64,000 bases of DNA from Ephydatia muelleri (lineage: Eukaryota; Porifera; Demospongiae; Spongillida; Spongillidae), in assembly GCA_013339895.1 (NCBI GenBank), contig JABACO010000001.1, positions 21,194,423 to 21,258,422 on the forward strand. Reading direction: 5' to 3'. Position 1 is the stretch's first letter. Each line of letters opens with the position of its first letter. Made by a program: the position numbers and the translations under genes. The notes beneath the pieces were generated by a model that did not search any database, was not told the DNA's origin, and worked only from the letters and a program-made list of their open reading frames with translations. This document shows positions 41,920 through 52,446 of the stretch, piece by piece.

Positions 41920-42870
41920 TACGTGCAGCGTGGCCTTATAAAACGGTATGCGCATGCTAGCTATGTGGGATGTCAATTGTGCGCATCGAGTGGACATGCC
42001 AGGAAAGGGGGTGCAGTGTTTTAGGTTGTTATAGTTTTTTGATTTGCTGGTTCTGCTGAGTCATGGGCAGCTTTTAAAACATTGGATGTTTATAATGAGG
42101 CGTCATTTTAGAATGTTGTATTACATGTAATACCGTAAATGATCTAATTATAGACCTAGTTTCCAGCCGCATACAACCGTGCAGGATTCACTTGAGAAGG
42201 CTTGCGTGGACGCAAGCAACTAAAAGGGGGAGTTATGTAACATGTGACATGTAGCATGTAATTAAGAACCACAACCACTTCGTATGTGTTTATGTATATA
42301 TTTGTAATGTGTATTTGGATGACTGTTGGCAGTATAGTACTTCACAATAGTGGGCATGTTCAACCAGGCCTTGCGATTGAGGATGTCGCTCACTAGCTGT
42401 GCAGCTCCTGGCCAAGTGGCTAGAACGTCCTCAATCAAATTCTCTCCCATTGTCACTATGCAGGATAGTAGGGAGACCAAATACACGACCAGTTTTCTAC
42501 GTTTATGAAGCATGGATGAAATTTATTCGCTCGCGTATAATCGGCGATATTTAGAGAGATTCAGAAATATTTGGCAATCTGATCTGAAGCAGACCGCGTA
42601 TATAATGACCGAATCACCGCGATTATTCATACAATGCTTGCGAAGCATCTGTAAATGGTTTTCGCTCCCGTATCATCGGCGCTGTTGATATTCGATCTGA
42701 AGCAGCCCGCGTAAAATAGCAGAACGGGGCAGAGAATGGAGAATTGTTTTTGCGCGTACCATCTTCTATATTAATGAGCGTTACGTTTGATCATGAGGAG
42801 GGAGGGGGAATTAAGGCTGTACATGTATAGCCAGGACATCATCGAGCTCTATCAAAATGGTGTTCAGATT
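41920..42870. other. No assigned gene
   Basis: A minus-strand frame at 42262-42513 starts with a hydrophobic stretch (KLVVYLVSLLSCIVTMG) that could be a signal peptide. I recognise no family and it may be chance. The rest is unassigned. Confidence 0.3.
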
Positions 42871-43100
42871 GTGATGGATCTCCGTCGTCCATCAGTGCAG
42901 CACAACATGTGTACTTAAAGAGAAGGCAGTGGAAACCACTCTGGAACGGCACAGAGTCACTCAAAACACTCTATTTTTGTCGCTTGATTGGTCCAATAAC
43001 TTGTATTGCTACAATGTGTTTTGTATTTCAAACAATATGTGAATTGTGTTAATTTTAGTAATAATAGTATGGATATAAATAATAAAACAACGATCACAAA
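42870..43100. repeat. Direct repeat flanking the gypsy element, copy 1
   Basis: CGTCGTCCATCAGTGC, AAGAGAAGGCAGT, CACTCAAAACACT and TTGATTGGTC(C/T)AATA recur in the same order and orientation at 48550-48740. The repeat could be part of old LTRs of the gypsy element between them or a separate dispersed repeat. Confidence 0.7.
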
Positions 43101-43433
43101 AAAAAAAGTATCCTTCTCGAAAACATATGTCGTTTTGATTTCGTTCCGCCATTGCTCACGTGACGATTGATGCTCACGTGCAAAATGGAAGGCCACGATC
43201 GACTGGAACGCTTTTGTTCGTCTTGCAAAGTTCAAATCGAGGTATGAAAGACATCTGAAAACTTTGAGCCATCAAGTGCATTTTTTTCAATTGTAATGAT
43301 TGGCCAAAAGTAATGACAATCACAGCAATAAATACAGCATTACAAAAATATATATATACGATCAGTCATTACATGCACTTGTACTTTTGTGCGCAAGCGC
43401 ACAGTTCAACTCATTACATTGCTCCCTCTCTTT

Positions 43434-46400
43434 CTAAAATGAGACGTAGGGGCCGTAGCGGTCCGGAGCACGACGGTGTCTGGCTGGGTAACGTCGGATG
43501 GTTTCAGCTGCTTCTGGGTTCGCTAGAGGGACTTCTGCAGCTGCCTGGCCCTGGCCTAGGAGGTTTCTCTCCGGAATAATTTGCTCGGCAATTTCACGGT
43601 CCAAATTGTCGTCATCATCGTCATCGTCATCCAGTAGTACTAATTCATCCTTTTCCTCAATATTACCGTCTCCGTCCGGGTGAGCAGTCAGAGGTGGTGT
43701 AGGGTCATCTCTGGATTCGCTCACATTGCACCGCTTCAACCTATCGAAATGAACAATGTGAAACTTCCCACCTTCTTTCCTCTGAATCTTGTAAGTGCTG
43801 TCGCCCACTTTCTCCACGACTACGAAAGGGCCTTTCCACGGGTGATGAAGTTTTTTGCATTTCCCACGTGGTACTGCTGGGTCGAACAGCCACACTAAAG
43901 CCCCTTTTCCAAACGGTTGACCAGAGACTTTGCGATCGTACAAGGCCTTTTGCCGACGGTGATCGGCGTCACAATTCTCCCGGACAATAGCATAAGCATC
44001 ACGCAATCCTTTCCGCAACTGCTCCACATACGTCCGAAGCTCCTTTTCAGGACCTAGGTTAAAAGGGAACATCAGATCAACAGGAATGGATGCCTGCCGA
44101 CCAAACATTAGATAGAATGGTGTGAAACCTGTGGAAGAATGGGTACTTGTGTTATAAGCAAAACACAGTTTTCGGATGTACATTTCCCAATCAGATGGGT
44201 GATCTCCCACCACTGTGGCCAGCATGTCCAGAAGGGTCCGATTAAATCGCTCCACCATTCCATTCCCTTGAGGTCTATATGGGGTAGTGTGTGACTTTCT
44301 GATGTGAAGCAAATTGCAGATTTCTTTAATAAGCTGGGATTCAAACTGGCGGCCTTGGTCCGAGTGGAGTTGCTCGGGAGGGGAAAAACGGCAGAACATT
44401 TCGTCAACTAATTTTACTGCTACAGTAGTTGCCTCCTGATTAGGGATGCCGTAGACTTCCACCCACTTAGTGTAGTAGTCTGCCACTACCAAGACATACT
44501 TGCTCCCTCTTTCCGTCTCTGGTAGTGGTCCCATAATGTCCACACACACTATCTGCATGGGGTACCCCGCTCGGATAGTCTGAAGGCCTGCCCTTGGTTT
44601 TGGTACTGTGGTCTTCCTAGTGGCACACTTAATACATGACTTACACCAATCCGATACTGCCTCACTGCAACCAGGCCAATAAAAGCGTTCTTTGAGTCGT
44701 CCCAGCATCTTGCTTTCACCAAGGTGTCCACCCACAGCGCCTTCGTGGAGCTCTTTCAATACCTCGCAATGCAGGGAGTAGGGTAGCACTAGTTGGAGTT
44801 TAGTCATCTGCTCAAGAAAATTTCTCCTATACATTAGCCCATTATACATACACAGAGATTCCCACTGTTGTAGCAACCACTTGCTCTCTCTTTGCCATGC
44901 ACTTACCTGATCCGCCAGTGGTCGCCTCCCACTCTTAACTGCAGCAAACACCGGTCCAATAATAGTATCCTCCATTTGCAACTTACGCATCTCCTCGGTA
45001 CTGTATGTCTGGAAAGGACTGCTGGTCACAACTCCCATTACTTCAGGTAGTGTCGCATCACTGTTTTCTGTGGTATGGCTATCACGCCCACACTGCCGAC
45101 AAGGTAATCGCGAAAGGGCATCTGCATTGTTATGTTGAGATCCTTTTCTATGAACCACTGTGAAGTTGTACTCTTCCAGGCGTTCAAGCCATCTAGCCAG
45201 CTGTCCCTCGGGTTCCTTAAAATTTCTTAGCCAGACAAGTGACCCGTGGTCGGTTCTTAAAATGAACTTCCTTCCTAAGAGGTAGTGGCGGAAATGCTGA
45301 GTGAACTCCACGACTGCCAGCAATTCCCTTCGGGTCACGCAGTATCTCTGCTCCTGCCTACTGAGAGAACGGCTAGCGTAACAAATAACCCTTTCAGCAC
45401 CAGAATCATCAACTTGCGAGAGTACCGCACCGATCCCACAGTTACTAGCATCGGTATCTAGGAGAAAGTCCCTCGTGTAGTTTGGATAGGCCAGAACCGG
45501 GGGCTCCACCAAGCAATTTCGAAGGTTTTCAAAAGCACGCTGACATGTAGTTGACCATTCAAATGTAGTGTTCTTTTCTGTTAGTCGATTAAGTGGCTTA
45601 GCAATGACACCAAAATCTTTGATAAATCTGCGGTAATAATTCGCCAGTCCCAAAAACTGTTGGACATCACGCTTAGATTGAGGTGTGGGCCACTTCGCAA
45701 TCACTTCGACCTTTTCCGGGTCTGTGGATATGCCCTGGGTAGAAACAATGTGTCCTAGAAACGTCACTTGCTGCTGGCAAAGTTTGCATTTAGTTGGATT
45801 CAGTTTCAACCCCGACTGCCTGAGATGGGTTAGTACAGCTGCCAAATGCTTTAAGTGCTCCGAAAAAGTGCTACCAATAACAATGATGTCATCAAAATAC
45901 ACTAAACAGCTTGACCATTTAAGGCCGCCCAATACCCTGTCCATTAGGCGTTGAAAAGTAGCAGGGGCATTACAAAGGCCAAACGGCATTACCTTGAACT
46001 GAAAAAGTCCCTCCGGTGTTACAAATGCCGTCTTTGGCCTATCTTCTGTGGCCACTTCTACCTGCCAGTACCCACTGGCGAGGTCCAAGGTGGTAAAGAA
46101 CTTTGACCCGCCTAACGTGTCCAATGTGTCGTCGACTCTGGGGAGAGGATAGGCATCCTTTCTTGTTACAGCATTTACTTTTCTATAATCCACACAGAAA
46201 CGCAAGCTACCATCCTTTTTCTTGGCCAGCACAACAGGGGACGACCATGAGCTATCAGAAGGCTCAATAACACCATTGTCAAGCATTTCTCTCAGCAAAC
46301 GGCGCACTTCTTCTCGGCGTGCCTGGGGAACACGTCGGGGAAGCTGATGGATTGGGGAAGCATTTTCTATGTTAATATGGTGGCGCAATACTGACGTTCG

Positions 46401-47279
46401 CCCCAATTCGTTACTTCTGAAACAGAACACATCTGCATATTCTTGTAACAACACGTACAACTGTTCTTTCTCCTTAGTCCCGAGACAATCACCCACCTTG
46501 TTCACCATCTCCCACAGCAGCTGGTTGGTAGTTGAAGATTCTCTGCTTGTTGTGACTGAGACATTGAGTATAGAACCCTGTTCGATATGATCCATTTTAG
46601 CCAGTTCAGTTCCTTTCTTCAGCTCAATGCTGCACTCTCGAGGATTAAGAATACGAATAGGAACCAGTCCATCTGACGGACTTGTAATAGCTCTGGCAAC
46701 TATCACCCCATGACTCAGCTTAGAGTCATTTTCTACCATCCAAACACCGCCCAATGCCCTAACCGTATTGTCCACCGGTGCGACCATCAACTCCATTTCA
46801 CACTCAGGAGGTACAAGTATTCTTTCTGTTGTCACCAGTCCTATCGACCTGACTGTGGATGACATTTCTTCCATTGCTTTTGGAGATAGGAGTTCTACGG
46901 ACACATCTGCTGATTTGAAGCTAATAGTGTTATTAGAGCAGTCAATAACACACTTATGTGCCCTAATGAAATCTAATCCAACAATTGCTTCTACCCAAAG
47001 GTCACTTGCTATGACAAAGGATCCATTGAACTGAGTACCACCAATGCACAAGGGCGCATGTATACATCCTCTAACAGACAATGGAGTGCCATTAACCCCC
47101 ACTAGTTTTTCACCCAACCATGGCTGCATAACAATAGGGACCCTTTTGTTCTCTATCTCTCTCCATATTTTGCTACTCAATAATGACACTGCTGCACCCG
47201 TATCTACTAGAAATTTTATAGGGGTGGAAGCAATCGTTCCTTGTACACAAACCCTCAACATACCACTGGGTACTGACAA
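43434..47279 (-). CDS. pol: Ty3/gypsy pol polyprotein, one open frame of 1,281 residues
   Basis: The order is protease, RT, RNase H, integrase. Near residue 25 IKFLVDTGAAVSLLSS has the protease DTG. The RT shows VVLAKKKDGSLRFCVDYRKV, FFTTLDLASGYWQVEV and CLVYFDDIIVIG (YFDD). RNase H shows LLDTDASNCGIGAVLSQ and NNADALSRLPC. The integrase has HEGAVGGHLGESK, CIKCATRK, VCVDIMGPLPE, EQLHSDQGRQFES and GNGMVERFNRTL, so both zinc-binding and DDE residues are present. GPFVVVEKVGDSTYKI is the C-terminal GPY/F module. The tail carries an acidic run (LLDDDDDDDDNLD). The frame is complete and uninterrupted, and the overlap with gag at 47318 fits a frameshift or short spacing. A young copy. Confidence 0.95.
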   Translation of the reverse strand: MSVPSGMLRVCVQGTIASTPIKFLVDTGAAVSLLSSKIWREIENKRVPIVMQPWLGEKLVGVNGTPLSVRGCIHAPLCIGGTQFNGSFVIASDLWVEAIVGLDFIRAHKCVIDCSNNTISFKSADVSVELLSPKAMEEMSSTVRSIGLVTTERILVPPECEMELMVAPVDNTVRALGGVWMVENDSKLSHGVIVARAITSPSDGLVPIRILNPRECSIELKKGTELAKMDHIEQGSILNVSVTTSRESSTTNQLLWEMVNKVGDCLGTKEKEQLYVLLQEYADVFCFRSNELGRTSVLRHHINIENASPIHQLPRRVPQARREEVRRLLREMLDNGVIEPSDSSWSSPVVLAKKKDGSLRFCVDYRKVNAVTRKDAYPLPRVDDTLDTLGGSKFFTTLDLASGYWQVEVATEDRPKTAFVTPEGLFQFKVMPFGLCNAPATFQRLMDRVLGGLKWSSCLVYFDDIIVIGSTFSEHLKHLAAVLTHLRQSGLKLNPTKCKLCQQQVTFLGHIVSTQGISTDPEKVEVIAKWPTPQSKRDVQQFLGLANYYRRFIKDFGVIAKPLNRLTEKNTTFEWSTTCQRAFENLRNCLVEPPVLAYPNYTRDFLLDTDASNCGIGAVLSQVDDSGAERVICYASRSLSRQEQRYCVTRRELLAVVEFTQHFRHYLLGRKFILRTDHGSLVWLRNFKEPEGQLARWLERLEEYNFTVVHRKGSQHNNADALSRLPCRQCGRDSHTTENSDATLPEVMGVVTSSPFQTYSTEEMRKLQMEDTIIGPVFAAVKSGRRPLADQVSAWQRESKWLLQQWESLCMYNGLMYRRNFLEQMTKLQLVLPYSLHCEVLKELHEGAVGGHLGESKMLGRLKERFYWPGCSEAVSDWCKSCIKCATRKTTVPKPRAGLQTIRAGYPMQIVCVDIMGPLPETERGSKYVLVVADYYTKWVEVYGIPNQEATTVAVKLVDEMFCRFSPPEQLHSDQGRQFESQLIKEICNLLHIRKSHTTPYRPQGNGMVERFNRTLLDMLATVVGDHPSDWEMYIRKLCFAYNTSTHSSTGFTPFYLMFGRQASIPVDLMFPFNLGPEKELRTYVEQLRKGLRDAYAIVRENCDADHRRQKALYDRKVSGQPFGKGALVWLFDPAVPRGKCKKLHHPWKGPFVVVEKVGDSTYKIQRKEGGKFHIVHFDRLKRCNVSESRDDPTPPLTAHPDGDGNIEEKDELVLLDDDDDDDDNLDREIAEQIIPERNLLGQGQAAAEVPLANPEAAETIRRYPARHRRAPDRYGPYVSF

Positions 47280-47317
47280 AGTGGGAACTGCTATTTGTGT
47301 TTCACTGTCCTGGGCCT

Positions 47318-47720
47318 TCAGTGCTCCTCCCCCGCATGGCTGGCCCTTACCATGGAGGGTTTGAAGTTTTCCTGTTGCTTTGAATTCTTGCTACTCCAAC
47401 ACCTACGTGCAATGTGTCCTCTCTTTCCACAGTTCCAACATATCGGCCCCTTTTTCCCAGCATCCTTTGCTCTGTCGGTATCTTGCTTTTCCTGTGAAGA
47501 TGGATTAGATTTACTCACCACCATGACCTCCAGCTTGTCTAGCCTCTCATTCAAGAGCTGTAAGGCTTTGGATAGTGGTTCGGACTCGTCCGCTGATGTA
47601 GCAGCCGCTACAACAGGTGTAGGGGTAGTGGTAATCTTTAGGTATGACTCCAGTTCAATAGTCATTCTAACTGCCGCGTCCAAGGTCTCAGGGCACTTTT
47701 GACGTACGCCAGAAGCCTAG
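47318..47720 (-). CDS. gag: Gypsy gag, nucleocapsid end (truncated at 5')
   Basis: The frame reads PETLDAAVRMTIELESYL, then a linker and a single knuckle CWNCGKRGHIARRC (CX2CX4HX4C). It ends about 40 bases upstream of the pol frame. Upstream of 47720 similarity to gag is lost, so capsid and matrix are missing. The element cannot form particles by itself although pol is intact. Confidence 0.85.
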
Positions 47721-48549
47721 GTACTAAAGGCCTAACACGTGGCAGCGCGACGATCGATACGGCACTGTGGATGTTGTCAGTATAAAACAAAAAGAATCTG
47801 TTGATGGTAAGTACTTGCTAATGTATGATGTATAAGCATGACATGATTAGAAAATAGTGAACAAGTAAAACGAATCGAAAGGCGATGCCAAATCACCTTG
47901 AAGCATTAGCAATACATCGAGACGTGCCTGTTCTATCATTTGGAAGGACGAGAAGGTGATGTTTTACGGATGTATGCTATTACGCGTGGTATTTATGCTT
48001 TGATGCTTTACAGTCCAACCAGGTGATACAAGGCAACTGCTACATGCAGCAACTTCTTGTAAGCCTTTCAAAGTTGCTGGCAACGGCGCATCTTATATGG
48101 CGCATCTTGTGTGGCGCATAGCTCACGCCCGATGGTATGTTTGTGTATAGCAGCCACATGCATCAAAATGTTTTTACACCCGGTGACATACCCAACTGAA
48201 AATCGTCTTGCATATTCCGCTTACTTGCTGTCCTGAAGTGCAAAGTTTGCCTGGGCATAGTTCTCCAGCATTGGTAAGTGTGTCTTGCCAGAGATATTGC
48301 TGACAATTGAGTATGTATTTCACTACAGCACACTACAAGATCTGGTATTCTGTTTTATGTCACTCTGTCAGACCTAGGTACGTTTTTCTGATGGTTATCT
48401 CTACATTTAATTATACATATGTTATTTAGATGCAAGTGTGAGGAGCTGCTTTCAAAGTGAGGAGGGATGCTGCTGCATTGTGCAATAGCTGGAACCACTC
48501 ACAAGCATACTTCCAGTCCTTCCTTCTGTCAGCATCTCTTGTTCAAACT
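47721..48549. other. Sequence replacing the gypsy 5' region; no gene recognised
   Basis: About 800 bases between the truncated gag and the second direct repeat show no long frame and no LTR or primer site that I can identify. It may be foreign sequence that replaced the 5' part of the element. Confidence 0.35.
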
Positions 48550-48745
48550 CTGTCGTCCATCAGTGCGGCACAACATACATATTTGAAGAGAAGGCAGTTG
48601 CAGCCAGTCTGGAGTGGCACGGAGTAACTCAAAACACTTTGTTTTTGCTGCATGATTGGTCTAATACATTGTATTGTTACAATCTGTTTTGTAATTGTGT
48701 GTGTTTACTTGTGTCCTATTTCAAAGATAAAAATAAATAAATAAA
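48550..48745. repeat. Direct repeat flanking the gypsy element, copy 2
   Basis: It matches 42870-43100 at roughly 80-85 percent by eye over its core, in the same orientation. Confidence 0.7.
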
Positions 48746-48959
48746 AAGAAATTTTTTCATAATATATACGACGATCGCTAAATAAGAATACCACAGACGA
48801 ATCATCCCTTCTACGGTTCCGATTCACCTGTTGAGTGTAATGATTCACCCGCGATAATAAAATAGGTGAGACAGAAAGCTGCCGAAAGGATATGATTCAT
48901 CTCCATTAACGCGGAAACGTGACCGATATTGTATCCGTCTGATTCACAATTAGAAAACT

Positions 48960-49086
48960 GGTGGTGTACAGGGAAAACCCACTTCTCAAGTGCATTTGTC
49001 ACTTCTTTGGCAGTCTTGCGGGGTAGTGGATATGCTAAATTGAACTTTGACCAATGGTCAACAATATGCAAGATCCACTTATAGGA
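48960..49086 (-). pseudogene. Integrase core fragment (SCAND3-like)
   Basis: YKWILHIVDHWSKFNLAYPL and PRKTAKEVTNALEKWVFPV match the second part of the catalytic core in integrase-derived, SCAND3-like proteins. The frame degenerates before the DNGxEF site. Both ends are broken, and it abuts an oppositely oriented gypsy integrase at 49130. Confidence 0.65.
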
Positions 49087-49130
49087 AAACTCCTACCCCT
49101 AGGCAAAGGGGCCCTCTAGGGACCATTTGA

Positions 49131-50345
49131 GCAGGCTACCCGATGCAGATTGTAGCTGTCGACATCTTGGGGCCTACCCAAAACCAAGGATGGCAATGCA
49201 TATGTTCTCGTGGCCTCTGATTACTTCACCAGGTGGGTAGAGGCATATGCAATCCCTAACCAGGAGGCAGTCACAGTTGCCCAGAAACTCGTAGATGAGC
49301 TTTTCAGTCGGTTCTCAACCCCAGAGCAGCTCCATTCAGATCAGGGCCGCCAGTTTGAGTCTGACCTGATAGCTGCATGAGGTGTGCAGGATCCAAAATC
49401 CACAAGACGCGTACCACTCCTTACCATCCACAGGGAGATGGACTTGTAGAACGCTTCAACCGCACACTACTCGACATGCTGGCTACCATGACAAAGGAAC
49501 AGCCTGGCGACTGGGATGGTCATATCAGGAGAGTGTGTTTGGCCTACAACAGCAGCATTAAAGCGACTACTTGCTACACCCCATTCTTCCTGATGTTTGG
49601 TCGTGAAGCCCGTCTCCCTCTGGACCTGATGTACCACAGTTGCACACCAGAGACGGTCACCCATAGTGAGTATGCCACCAGGATGAAGGACAGCATAGAG
49701 AAGGCGTATGACCGGGTGAGAACTAGGTTTGGCCAGGAACAGCGGGCACAAAAGCAGTTTTATGACCAGAAGTGTCATGGAAAGCCGTATACCCCAGGAG
49801 ATCTGGTCTGGTTGCACTCTACAGTGGTTGCCCGAGGAAAGTCAAGGAAGCTACACCATCCCTGGACAGGACCCTGGAAGGTGCTCAAGAGGATTGCTGA
49901 TACCACTTATCGGTTGCAGGATTGTCGCAATCCTCGAAAAAAGTTAGTGGTACACTTTGATAGGTTGAAACGCTGTACAGAGGACACATGCATGGAGCAA
50001 CCACAAGCTGCCATACGTGAGGAACGGCATAAACCCTGGAAACAACCAAAACCAGTTAGAAGGGTTACAGGACCAAACGAACGGATTACGCTACTGGATG
50101 GTGATGACGACACTCCACCTCTAACACCTGAGGTCGAAGATGTCCTGCCACCCGACAGAATTGATGCTCCACTAGATATCCTGCCAGGCCAATCAACCAT
50201 GGAGGCGGAGCACCAGACCCTGAAGCCCCTGTACTGGAGCCACACGCAGATGGACATCGTACAATCATTGGTGACCCTATTGTAGCTCGCAGATACCCCG
50301 CACGTGCCCGTCCGCCCCCTGGCTTTTACCAAGAATCCCACATCT
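49131..50345 (+). pseudogene. pol: Gypsy integrase (plus strand), frameshifted
   Basis: It starts inside the core: MQIVAVDILG, AYVLVASDYFTRWVEAYAIP, EQLHSDQGRQFESDLIA. Then a frameshift near 49375 and the frame 49377-50285 follow, with TTPYHPQGDGLVERFNRTLL (catalytic E), FGREARLPLDLMY and HHPWTGPWKVLKRIADTTYR. A last shift near 50280 gives VARRYPARARPPPG and the stop at about 50345. The sequence is closely related to the pol at 43434-47279 but clearly a different family (for example ITLLDGDDDT in the tail). AAAGAAGGGAGC at 50370 looks like a polypurine tract. Confidence 0.87.
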
Positions 50346-50484
50346 GAGAGTCTGAGACAGACTCCTTCAAAGAAGGGAGCTATGTAGTGCAATTAGGACT
50401 CATAGTGGCAAATGGATTCGTTTCACGTGTACAGGTCAGTATATTTTTCTGCCCAAAAATTTTTATTATCCACTTTACAGATTG

Positions 50485-50838
50485 ATCTGATACCGGGTGA
50501 ATGGCTTTGTGAATAAGATACCAGCCACCCTTCTACTGGACACTGGTGCTGCAGTGACCCTCCTACAGGGTGCTGTGTGGCAACGTATCCGCACTGAACT
50601 GAAGCCATGGAGTGGAACCAAACTAATTGGACCAGATGGAACTGCCATAGCGGTACAGGGCACCACCATAGTCACCATCATGGTTGGAGATGGCAGCTTC
50701 ATAGCAGACAGTTGTGGTGGATGGGCTGATAGCTGAAGTGCTGCTTGGGCTTGACTTCCTGGAGCAACACAACTGCACTATTCAGGCTGGAGAGCGGCTC
50801 CTGAGATGTGGGTGTGGCATGGGGAGAGGGATATTTTA
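50485..50838 (+). pseudogene. pol: Gypsy protease fragment
   Basis: VNKIPATLLLDTGAAVTLLQ has the DTG active site. WSGTKLIGPDGTAIAVQGT and, after a one-base shift near 50710, GLIAEVLLGLDFLEQHNCTI complete the retropepsin fold. It lies 3' of an integrase instead of 5', so it belongs to a second, rearranged element. Confidence 0.8.
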
Positions 50839-50932
50839 ACCTGATTGTCTGTACACGTGTTCATTCATTATTAGTGACAGTAATATATTCTCAACTGTGA
50901 ACAGTGTAGTTTACATTGGCGTAGTCGGCAGG
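50839..50932 (+). repeat. Candidate LTR end and primer site
   Basis: TTGGCGTAGTCGGCAGG follows GTGTAGTTTACA, just ahead of the gag start at 50933. TGGCGYAGTCGG-type sequences follow the 5' LTR in a number of invertebrate gypsy elements. The full LTR is not delimited. Confidence 0.5.
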
Positions 50933-51094
50933 ATGGCAAATCGGCCGCATGTCTTACCAGAACTGTTCAACGGCGAGAAAGACTTTGTAGAATGGGTGGA
51001 CCACTTCGGAGACGTAGCAGCGATAAACGGCTGGGACGAGGACGCTAAACTCGCGTGGTTGAAGGTACGCCTCACGGACGTGCATGGGATATAA
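50933..51094 (+). pseudogene. gag: Gypsy gag start, truncated
   Basis: The frame MANRPHVLPELFNGEKDFVE continues with WVDHFGDVAAINGWDEDAKL and AWLKVRLT. This is the typical start of a short gypsy gag (PxxFxGxxxxxxWxxxFExxAxxNxW). It stops at 51094, shortly before a GGCCTGACAGGCC-rich MITE. Confidence 0.75.
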
Positions 51095-51204
51095 GGAGAT
51101 AGACGGAAGAATAGACGGAGAAATATACGAAAAGTCATTCAGCAGCTGCAACTAGTGTTGGGCCGCACACATACATTCGAATTCCGCTGCGGTGCTGCGT
51201 CACT

Positions 51205-52446
51205 GCAGGGTTGCCGAAGGCCAGCCGGCCTGTCAGGCCGGCCTGACAGGCCAGGGGCCTGGCCTGACCTGTCAGGCCAGGGGTCTAGCCTATCAGGCCG
51301 GACCACGCCCACCCTAAGCATCATGCAATATGTTAGGCGGGCTTCTCATTGAAAACTCAATCATCAACTATTTATTGACGGCATACAAATCCTTCATTCC
51401 TAATTACATGTTTATATTATGTCAACTGCAATCATATTCAGTATACACAAGTATTATAATATCTTATTACTGAGGATTTGGTGCAGCCCCGGATCCAGGA
51501 ATTTGTTATGGGGGGGGGCGGTTTACCAGAGGGGCGGCAATGTATGCGAAGCTGTTTGAACGGAGGAGGGGGGTGCAGTCCGCTTACGACGGGGGGGGGG
51601 GGGGGGGGGGGGGGGGGGTGCAGTCCGCTTACGACGGGGGGGGGGCTGCCAGCGGTGGTTTCTAGCGCTACATCCTTCAGTTCCTTCTCCACTAGCAGAC
51701 AAATCCTTGATCTTTTTAGACTTCCGAAATGAAGCTCCGGATTGCTTAAGCCGCTTCGACATTTGTAGAAACTTGACGTGCTAATTGGATAACGTAATGC
51801 AAAACGCACAGGTACCCAGACTTTAAAATCAGGGGCGGAGGGGGGGGGGGGGGCGGCATTTTATATGAATGGGGGGGGGGGGGGCGGCCGCCCCCCCCAA
51901 GCCTATGCTGGATCCGGGGCTGATTTGGTGCAACCAATAAATACGAAGTACTGAAATGACTTTACACACTTTACACATTCTCCAAATGCACGATTGTAAA
52001 TCATTCATATTTAATAACTGACAAAAAGCAGCAGAATTTCAAATACATTGTATACATGTGTAGCGACTGAGCAATAGTGTACGTAATATTGGCTTAATGC
52101 ATTCGAAGCAGCCATGCATTATGCTTTAGCATAATTGATGCTTCCAGCCGTTGGGGAAGTAGATTCCATCATTGACACTCCTGGATCAACTTGGCTCTTG
52201 AAAAAACACGTATTCCCTCAGATCAGGGTTAGGACAAGGTTTGAGGTGACGAGTGGAAGGCAGAGGAGTGTTTAAAGATGATGGACCATGCAAGAAGAAT
52301 TGTCGATCGACATAGCGGAGGCAAAATCACGTTGCATGCGTATCAATTAATTGAACACCGAATAATTTATAATTGATTGGCCTGACAGGTCGGCCTATCA
52401 AGCCAGGCAGTCAGGCCGGCCGGCCTCAGGCCTACGGCAACCGGCT
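51205..52446. mobile_element. hAT-like MITE with GGCCTGACAGGCC subterminal repeats
   Basis: The left end (CAGGGTTGCCGAAGGCC, about 51206) and the right end (complement of CAGCCGGTTGCCGTAGGCC, about 52446) are inverted. Near each end GGCCTGACAGGCC and variants are repeated several times. An exact 8 bp duplication is not clear. It contains the nested element at 51484-51922. No transposase. Confidence 0.65.
51484..51922. mobile_element. hAT-like MITE, 439 bp, exact 8 bp duplication
   Basis: ATTTGGTG at 51476-51483 and 51923-51930 flanks termini CAGCCCCGGATCCAG and its inverse. Inside are G runs of up to 28 bases (51591-51618) and a duplicated GTGCAGTCCGCTTACGAC. Long frames of P or G result from the G runs and are not genes. 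Confidence 0.92.

Noticed and set aside
42840-43430. Calling 42870-43100 a definite LTR of the gypsy element
   Set aside because: The polypurine-like tract is at about 43430 and the repeat starts 300 bases away. The 5' partner is not next to a primer site. I kept it as a direct repeat only.
51438-51762. Proline-rich or glycine-rich frames
   Set aside because: They arise from G runs inside a hAT-like MITE.
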